From positions 163,632 through 227,631 of the forward strand of contig JACKGW010000006.1 in assembly GCA_020631815.1 (NCBI GenBank): a DNA stretch of 64,000 nt. The letters run 5' to 3'. Every line of letters begins with the position of its first letter. Position 1 is the stretch's first letter. A program made the position numbers and the translations under genes. Positions 63,851 to 64,000 of this stretch are shown piece by piece. The notes beneath the pieces are model-generated. The model was not told the DNA's origin and searched no databases. It was given only the letters and a program-made list of their open reading frames with translations. Origin of the DNA: Planctomycetota bacterium. GTDB lineage: Bacteria; Planctomycetota; PLA2; JAEUHO01.

Positions 63851-63940
63851 CGAGCCCGGTGAGATTTCCGCTTCACGCTGCGCTGCATGCCGCGCCGAGG
63901 ACACCCCTCCGAGCGTGAAGCCGGAATCTCACCCGGCTCG
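63851..63940. repeat. Large imperfect inverted repeat at the right edge
   Basis: Twenty-nine-base arms (63851-63879 and 63912-63940) match at 26 of 29 positions around a 32-base loop. The right arm overlaps the start of an ORF that leaves the window. Such structures near small transposase genes occur as REP/BIME elements, but that identity is not shown here. Confidence 0.6.
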
Positions 63941-64000
63941 TCCTCGCGACTGCAGGTCTCTCACCACGCGATCCGTGGCGCGTCCGCCAACCGGATCAAG
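63887..64000 (+). CDS. Start of an ORF cut by the window edge, unidentified
   Basis: From ATG 63887 the frame is open to the edge (38 codons). It begins MPRRGHPSEREAGIS, and the section RLQVSHHAIRGASANRIK faintly recalls the N-terminus of Y1-type (REP-associated) transposases. The large inverted repeat spans its start. The evidence is too short for a firm call; it may be non-coding. Confidence 0.3.
   Translation, partial: MPRRGHPSEREAGISPGSSSRLQVSHHAIRGASANRIK

Noticed and set aside
63569..63904. 111-codon minus-strand frame at the right edge
   Set aside because: No family likeness, no good start and it overlaps hairpins and the inverted repeat.

Overview
This is a very GC-rich, gene-dense bacterial segment with about 50 protein genes, one tmRNA gene and no rRNA or tRNA gene. 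A Gram-negative envelope is implied by a TolC-type outer-membrane channel, Lgt, many lipobox-bearing lipoproteins, an RseP-type site-2 protease and a multihaem lipoprotein. The many exported HEAT/TPR proteins, one FecR-VIT-vWA-TPR protein of 2948 residues, DUF5658, two DUF3299-like proteins and a DUF58/transglutaminase pair suggest Planctomycetota. That is an inference from gene content, because no phylogenetic marker RNA is present; Myxococcota is the main alternative. GTG and TTG starts are common, and neighbouring genes often overlap by 4 nt (ATGA, GTGA, TTGA), so many products are probably translationally coupled.

Layout. 1-4740 (+): an edge-truncated HEAT protein, an orphan TolC-like channel and a HEAT-like lipoprotein. 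4766-9517 (-): HEAT-vWA protein, gcvT, gcvH, lgt and a DUF5658 membrane protein. 9702-10090 (+): two tiny cysteine-rich lipoproteins. 10290-10595 (-): clpS. 10638-19484 (-): the giant FecR/VIT/vWA/TPR protein. 19653-22927 (+): aconitase overlapping nfuA. 23343-27065: acyltransferase-like protein, DUF72, Nudix, a small alpha/beta-barrel-like protein and a VOC protein. 27079-29189 (-): membrane-anchored HEAT protein and smpB. 29272-32792 (+): metallopeptidase-like lipoprotein, RlmI-like methyltransferase, small membrane protein and thioredoxin-like protein. 32921-33275 (-): ssrA (tmRNA). 33396-38890 (-): a PadR-headed run with a HAAS-like membrane protein, sfsA, an ABC ATPase, an FtsX/MacB permease with a His/Asp-rich loop, and two DUF3299-like proteins.

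39007-40464 (+): exported HEAT/TPR protein. 40490-46036 (-): cardiolipin synthase-like protein, then dxr, rseP and a UbiA-family prenyltransferase as a tight run. 46161-47195 (+): purM. 47211-47837 (-): a pilin-like protein. 47967-58746 (+): a long coupled run of DUF58, transglutaminase, CCA-type nucleotidyltransferase, HEAT, orphan ABC ATPase, five-haem lipoprotein and TPR protein. 58961-63583 (+): an alpha/beta-hydrolase-like protein lacking the nucleophile serine, a duplicated MFS/spermidine-synthase-like fusion and a small exported protein. The right edge holds a large imperfect inverted repeat overlapping the start of an ORF that runs off the window.

Functional themes: trans-translation and protein turnover (smpB, ssrA, clpS); Fe-S supply to aconitase (nfuA); envelope and lipoprotein biogenesis (lgt, rseP, the ABC/DUF3299 run, cls); and a large set of secreted repeat-scaffold proteins of unknown role. 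The most novel-looking systems are the His-rich ABC/DUF3299/PadR run, the coupled run holding the cytochrome and orphan ATPase, the paired micro-lipoproteins and the giant scaffold protein.
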